From positions 1 to 19,240 of the forward strand of contig DDJQ01000131.1 in assembly GCA_002339125.1 (NCBI GenBank): a DNA stretch of 19,240 bases, given 5' to 3'. This document shows, piece after piece, positions 15,882 to 19,240 of the stretch. The translations under genes and the position numbers were made by a program. The stretch comes from Alteromonadaceae bacterium UBA2620 (GTDB taxonomy: Bacteria > Pseudomonadota > Gammaproteobacteria > Enterobacterales > Alteromonadaceae). Numbering within the stretch: the stretch's first letter is position 1; each line of letters starts with the position of its first letter. The notes under the pieces were generated by a model. It was given only the letters and a program-made list of their open reading frames with translations. It was not told the origin of the DNA and ran no database searches.

Positions 15882-16073
15882 AGCGCTTGTCGCTGTGAAC
15901 TGCGCCTTTCAAATCTGGTCTATCAACCCGCGCTGACAGGACGTTTTATCTGGCTATTAACCGGCTAAACAACCGGCTCACTAATAGCGCTTACTCTCTC
16001 AATAAGCCCGCCAATCAAGCCCTAAAGATTAAGTAAAACTAAACATAGATTTTAATCAAAATTAAAACATATG
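15882..16073. other. Intergenic region after ackA
   Basis: No gene seen. It contains the stem-loop at 15953-15988, a short AT-rich inverted repeat (TTTTAAT/ATTAAAA, 16050-16067) and most of the palindrome AACATATGTT (16066-16075). No convincing T-rich terminator follows ackA. Confidence 0.5.
15953..15988. repeat. Stem-loop between ackA and the TonB receptor gene
   Basis: GCTATTA (15953-15959) pairs with TAATAGC (15982-15988). Inside, CCGG (15961-15964) can pair with CCGG (15973-15976), giving a two-part stem around CTAAACAA. No T-tract follows, so it is not a standard intrinsic terminator. It may stabilise the ackA mRNA end or be a protein site. Confidence 0.35.
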
Positions 16074-16102
16074 TTGTAATCAAGAATTATTCGCATTATT
16101 AT
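16074..16102 (+). promoter_or_regulatory. Sigma70-like promoter for the TonB receptor
   Basis: TTGTAA (16074-16079; 4 of 6 to TTGACA), a 17-base spacer and TATTAT (16097-16102; 5 of 6 to TATAAT). The start would be near 16109, leaving a leader of about 88 bases. Confidence 0.5.
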
Positions 16103-16105
16103 TCT
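16083..16105. promoter_or_regulatory. Fur-like inverted repeat overlapping the -10 element
   Basis: An AGAATnAT / ATnATTCT inverted repeat (seven symmetric pairs) covers the -10 box of the receptor promoter. Centred on the Fur 19-mer it matches about 11 of 19 positions, which is only moderate. Its position and the nature of the downstream gene make iron-dependent Fur repression plausible. Confidence 0.4.
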
Positions 16106-16196
16106 CTCAAATTTTGCAGTCGATCATTCCTCAACCAACACAGATTGGAGAGGCTGTTGACCGATATTTCAGCTCAGCATACCTGGAGACTTTAGT

Positions 16197-18287
16197 TTGA
16201 AATTTGCACTATCAGTAGTTGCCGCAGCGCTTACCTTTAATACTTCAGTATCAGCCAACACGGCGGATGACCCGGAACGCATTACTATTGAAGGCCAGTA
16301 TTTATCGATCAATGAGTCCAATTCGGTAAAAACACCCACGCCGATTATTGATGTACCACAAAGCCTGTCGATTATGACAGCCGAGGAGATTACCGAGCGC
16401 GGGATCACCAGCATCGGTGAAATCATCGACTACACGCCAGGCGTGAACACCTCTCAGGGTGAGGGACACCGCGACTCAGTGGTATTTCGCGGCGTTCGCT
16501 CGACAGCAGATTTTTACATGGATGGCAACCGCGATGACGTGCAGTACTATCGCTCGCTGTACAATGTGGAACAGGTGGAAATCCTGCGCGGGCCCAACGC
16601 CCTGCTTTTCGGCCGCGGTGGCACCGGCGGAATCCTGAACCGGGTCTCAAAGAAAGCAAAATTAGATGAAACCTTTACCGGTTACAAAGCCACGCTGAAC
16701 ACCTTTGGCGGCTATGGCGTAGAAATCGACACCAACACCGATATGACCAGCACCTCAGCGCTGCGTATCAATGCGATGTACGAATCGCTGGATAACCACC
16801 GCGACTTCTTCGACGGCGAGCGCATTGGATTTAATCCTACCGCCAGATTTGAATTAAGCGACGACAGCGTGCTGGATATGTCTTACGAGTACATCAACCA
16901 CGAACGTTTTATTGACCGCGGTATTCCCACCGGCGCTGATGGTCGCCCGGTAGAGTCACTGAAAAATGTGGTATTTGGCGACCCGGAGAATAACTATCAC
17001 GAGCTGGAAGCCCACGTATTCCGCGTAAACCTGTCGCACCAGTTTAACGATTACACCAAAGCCAACGTGAACGTGTTTTATGGTGATTACGATAAGGTTT
17101 ACTCAAATTTTTACGCCAGTGACTATGACGCCGACACCAACATTGTTGAACTGGACGGTTATATTGATGAAACGGCTCGCGACAACCTGATTGTATCAGG
17201 CAACCTGATCAGCGAATTCAGCACCGGCAGTATTGGCCATATGGTGATCGCCGGTACAGAGGTGATCCGCACCAATTCAGACCAGTTCCGCTTAAACTCC
17301 GTATTTGATAGCACAGGGAATGACCGCGAAACGTTTATTACCCAGCGCCCGCTATTGTTTAGCGGCTTTAGCGGCATCAACGCTACCGGTAATCAGGTCA
17401 CCACCGCTTTTACGGCACTCAATGATGACACTCGCGTAACCTTAGATGTTGCCTCGTTCTTTGTGCAGGATGAAATTGAGCTATCTGAACACCTGGACCT
17501 GGTACTTGGTGCTCGTTTTGACCGTTTCGATATTGAAGTATTTAACGCTAAAGCAGTGGAAACCCGTAGTCGCACCGACGAACAGGTTTCTCCTCGCGCC
17601 GGTCTTATTTATAAGCCACAGGAAAACATCTCCCTTTATGCCAGTTACAGCGAGTCTTTCCTGCCGCGCAGTGGCGAGCAATATACCGATATTAACGGCA
17701 GTGACAACCAACTGGATCCTGATACCTACAGCAATCAGGAAATTGGTATTAAGTGGGACTTTGCCCAGGGTCTGAGCTTCACTGCCGCCGTATTTGAAAA
17801 CGAGCAAAGCTCTCCTCAGGTGGCCGATGATAATCCGGAAACCCTGGATGTGATTGATTCAGACATCTCTGGCTACGAGCTGCAACTCACCGGCTATCTG
17901 AATGATGACTGGCGCATTACCGCTAATTACAGCCACCTTGAAGGCGAAATAGTAGACCGCAACGGTCCAACCGGCCGCACGCCTCGCGAGTTGCCGGAAA
18001 ATACCTTCTCGGTATGGAGCACCTATCAGGTGAATGACGTATTTGGCGTAGGCCTGGGTGCTACCTATCAGGATGAGAGCTTTATTAACAACGGTAATTC
18101 GGCGGTATTACCCAGCTATACCCGTTGGGATGCCTCGGCGTATTACGATATCAGCGAAGACCTGCGCGTGCAGCTGAACATCGAAAACCTGACCGACGAA
18201 CTGTACTTCCCGAATGCCCAAGCCACCCATCAGGCAACGGTAGCGGCGCCACTTAACGCGATGCTGACAGTTGTAGGCAGATTTTAA
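16197..18287 (+). CDS. TonB-dependent siderophore receptor (catecholate/ferrichrome-type)
   Basis: A 696-residue outer-membrane receptor. The start is TTG at 16197, with GGAGA seven bases upstream; an in-frame stop six bases upstream rules out a longer start. The signal peptide is MKFALSVVAAALTFNTSVSA. The plug domain spans about 49-153: IIDVPQSLSIMTAEEITERG, YTPGVNTSQGEGHRDSVVFRG, FYMDGNRDDVQYYRS and VEILRGPNALLFGRGGTGG, all typical of ferric-siderophore receptors. The 22-strand-type barrel follows and ends with a terminal Phe (TVVGRF), the usual outer-membrane signature. No siderophore biosynthesis gene, TonB/ExbBD, esterase or reductase is nearby, so it probably imports a foreign siderophore. 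The exact ligand cannot be told from sequence. It is followed by a strong terminator, making it a single-gene unit. Confidence 0.94.
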   Translation: MKFALSVVAAALTFNTSVSANTADDPERITIEGQYLSINESNSVKTPTPIIDVPQSLSIMTAEEITERGITSIGEIIDYTPGVNTSQGEGHRDSVVFRGVRSTADFYMDGNRDDVQYYRSLYNVEQVEILRGPNALLFGRGGTGGILNRVSKKAKLDETFTGYKATLNTFGGYGVEIDTNTDMTSTSALRINAMYESLDNHRDFFDGERIGFNPTARFELSDDSVLDMSYEYINHERFIDRGIPTGADGRPVESLKNVVFGDPENNYHELEAHVFRVNLSHQFNDYTKANVNVFYGDYDKVYSNFYASDYDADTNIVELDGYIDETARDNLIVSGNLISEFSTGSIGHMVIAGTEVIRTNSDQFRLNSVFDSTGNDRETFITQRPLLFSGFSGINATGNQVTTAFTALNDDTRVTLDVASFFVQDEIELSEHLDLVLGARFDRFDIEVFNAKAVETRSRTDEQVSPRAGLIYKPQENISLYASYSESFLPRSGEQYTDINGSDNQLDPDTYSNQEIGIKWDFAQGLSFTAAVFENEQSSPQVADDNPETLDVIDSDISGYELQLTGYLNDDWRITANYSHLEGEIVDRNGPTGRTPRELPENTFSVWSTYQVNDVFGVGLGATYQDESFINNGNSAVLPSYTRWDASAYYDISEDLRVQLNIENLTDELYFPNAQATHQATVAAPLNAMLTVVGRF

Positions 18288-18322
18288 GAAGTCTTTGCGC
18301 CTGTAAGCCTTTAAAGCCAAAG

Positions 18323-18347
18323 GCCCTGCACAAGCGGGGCTTTTTTT
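18323..18347 (+). terminator. Rho-independent terminator of the TonB receptor gene
   Basis: GCCCTGC (18323-18329) pairs with GCGGGGC (18334-18340) through seven pairs including one G-T, with loop ACAA, followed by seven Ts (18341-18347). It lies 36 bases after the stop. Confidence 0.9.
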
Positions 18348-18380
18348 CGCAAACACAAAAGCCTATTAGCCCGTTTAAAG

Positions 18381-18394
18381 AGCGGTTTCCCGCT
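18381..18394 (-). terminator. Weak hairpin after the zinc-ribbon gene
   Basis: On the minus strand AGCGG pairs with CCGCT around a GAAA tetraloop, five bases after the stop, followed only by CTTTAAA. The stem is short and the T-tract weak, so termination is likely but inefficient. Confidence 0.4.
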
Positions 18395-18399
18395 GAGCT

Positions 18400-18765
18400 T
18401 TACTTTCGCAATCCGAAACGTTTCAGAAAGTCACTCACAGAAATCGTGGCGTAATCAACATATTCACCGGCATCGTAAAACCGGCCATGGCAATGGGGAC
18501 AGCTTTCAAAATGAATATGTCGCTGCGCGCTGTCGGTCATCTCGAGCATTTTACTATTCGGACACACCGGGCATTGAATATCGCTTATTTCACTATAAAG
18601 CGTGCCCATTTTCTTATCGCCGGTGTCCAGAGCGCGGGCAAAATCCTTTAGCGCCTTATGCTCCATCACATCAAACCATAAGCCGTGGCAGGTGCTGCAA
18701 CGCTCAACCACGCCGGCAGGCGTATTGATATGCTCAAAACGACCATGACACTTGGGACAATCCAT
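18400..18765 (-). CDS. Small protein with two TFIIB-type zinc-ribbon motifs
   Basis: A 121-residue cytoplasmic protein of the zf-TFIIB family. The first half has CPKC (3-6) and CSTC (23-26) followed by HGLWFD and a Glu-His, the standard family signature. The second half repeats this with CPVC (65-68) and CPHC (89-92) followed by HGRFYDAGEY. Each half should bind one zinc ion. The link between the halves is Asp/Lys-rich and the tail is SDFLKRFGLRK. The function of these bacterial proteins is not established; nucleic acid or protein binding is a guess from the fold. The start ATG at 18765 has AGGAA five to six bases upstream. It has its own promoter and stands alone between two terminators. Confidence 0.88.
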   Translation of the reverse strand: MDCPKCHGRFEHINTPAGVVERCSTCHGLWFDVMEHKALKDFARALDTGDKKMGTLYSEISDIQCPVCPNSKMLEMTDSAQRHIHFESCPHCHGRFYDAGEYVDYATISVSDFLKRFGLRK

Positions 18766-18800
18766 CTAACTTCCTGCAGAAGTGAAACTGACAGAATTCT

Positions 18801-18829
18801 ACTATATGCATTTTTGGCGGTGCTGTCAT
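18801..18829 (-). promoter_or_regulatory. Sigma70 promoter of the zinc-ribbon gene
   Basis: On the minus strand ATGACA (18829-18824; 5 of 6) and TATAGT (18806-18801; 5 of 6) are separated by exactly 17 bases. Transcription would start near 18794, giving a leader of about 29 bases. Confidence 0.65.
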
Positions 18830-18835
18830 TGCCAA

Positions 18836-18860
18836 TAAAAAACCCCGCTGATGCGGGGTT
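18836..18860 (-). terminator. Rho-independent terminator pointing left
   Basis: A perfect eight-pair stem (AACCCCGC / GCGGGGTT, loop of four) is followed on the minus strand by a run of six Ts in total. On the plus strand only three Ts follow, so it acts mainly on leftward transcripts. It would end a transcript coming from the right and shield the zinc-ribbon promoter. Confidence 0.8.
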
Positions 18861-19119
18861 TGTAAAACAACCATACCTTAGATCTAAAACGGTAGTTCAC
18901 ATAAAAGAAAAGAAGTTACACTCAATCAATTGAAAATAAATGATTTTTATTAAACCGCAGGTCAAAGCGTTAAGTTTGGGTAACAATTGAAAATCTTTTG
19001 TACCAGTACTGCGAGATTATTAGCCGCCAAGCGTAAAGATTGAATCTTGACATTTTTAGCGACAGTAACTGATCAACTCCTGCGGATCTAACTCACAAAA
19101 CCTAAAAAGAGGGTATTGA
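18861..19119. other. AT-rich intergenic region without a visible gene
   Basis: No ORF of note on either strand. CAATTGAAAAT occurs twice (18927-18937 and 18984-18994), and a perfect TTGACA (19047-19052) lacks a matching -10. The leftward terminator at its edge implies a minus-strand transcript through this stretch. Confidence 0.4.
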
Positions 19120-19206
19120 ATGGCTGGTTGTTTCTACATCTCGGTGAAAGAAAATCCTTTAACTCAGTTGTTACCGAGCTTATGCCGCAATCCACATATA
19201 AAATAA
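19120..19206 (+). CDS. Possible 28-residue small ORF
   Basis: ATG to TAA encodes 28 residues beginning MAGCFYISVKENP and ending CRNPHIK. AAGAGGG lies six bases before the ATG, a good ribosome-binding site. No family is recognised, no membrane segment or signal peptide is evident, and no clear promoter is seen. It could be a real small protein, a leader peptide for a gene to the right, or chance. Confidence 0.25.
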   Translation: MAGCFYISVKENPLTQLLPSLCRNPHIK

Positions 19207-19240
19207 ACATTTAAAAATATGGCTATGTTCGGATTAACTG

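Noticed and set aside
15879..15911. AAAGCGC / GCGCCTTT after ackA as a terminator
   Set aside because: Long loop, mismatch in the stem and no T-tract.
19047..19052. Perfect TTGACA as a promoter for the small ORF
   Set aside because: No -10-like hexamer at 16-18 bases spacing (TGATCA matches only one position).
1..19240. CRISPR array, tRNA/rRNA, insertion sequence, prophage or defence genes
   Set aside because: None seen: no regular spaced repeats, no transposase or integrase motifs and no cloverleaf sequence recognised on reading both strands.

Overview
This window looks like chromosomal DNA of a marine gammaproteobacterium, most probably Alteromonadales (Alteromonadaceae-like). The evidence is a nearly complete MSHA type IV pilus biogenesis operon, DUF1566 proteins of the Shewanella/Alteromonas style, a class I PHA synthase and a TonB-dependent siderophore receptor. 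No tRNA, rRNA, CRISPR, transposase or phage gene was seen.

Left part (1-8448, all minus strand): a tightly packed MSHA operon, read from right to left as mshI, a PilN-like gene, mshJ, mshK, mshL, mshM, mshN, mshE and the start of mshG, which runs off the left edge. Junctions are overlaps (ATGA, GTGA, 8 or 11 bases) or gaps of 1-2 bases, so the genes are almost certainly one translationally coupled transcript. Together they encode the inner-membrane platform (MshI, PilN-like, MshJ, MshG), the extension ATPase with a c-di-GMP-type N-terminal domain (MshE), the secretin and its helper proteins (MshL, MshK) and the accessory proteins MshM and MshN. The pilin genes would lie further left. The mshI start faces a 152-base divergent intergenic region.

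Middle part (8601-11478, plus strand): a hexapeptide-repeat acetyltransferase of the maltose/galactoside O-acetyltransferase family, which has Arg where the catalytic His is expected. Next come a lipoprotein with Ig/PKD-like repeats and a C-terminal DUF1566 (Lcl_C) domain, and a small secreted DUF1566 protein coupled to it. The two DUF1566 genes are bracketed by an imperfect 25-26 base direct repeat. Its right copy is the 3' coding end of phaC, which suggests that the pair was inserted there.

Right-middle part (11488-15881): phaC (minus) is divergent from a MaoC-hydratase/phosphate-acyltransferase fusion and an acetate/propionate-family kinase (plus, ATGA overlap). The shared intergenic region carries a perfect FNR/Anr-type palindrome (TTGATCGGTATCAA) and a second perfect 12-base palindrome. 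This reads as an oxygen-responsive module linking acyl-CoA, acyl-phosphate/ATP and polyhydroxyalkanoate storage. It is the most interesting system in the window.

Right part (15882-19240): a TonB-dependent siderophore receptor with a TTG start, a sigma70-like promoter overlapped by a Fur-like inverted repeat, and a strong terminator. Then comes a small minus-strand protein with two TFIIB-type zinc-ribbon halves and a good promoter, insulated by a minus-strand terminator. The last 475 bases are AT-rich and hold no gene except possibly a 28-codon ORF with a good ribosome-binding site.
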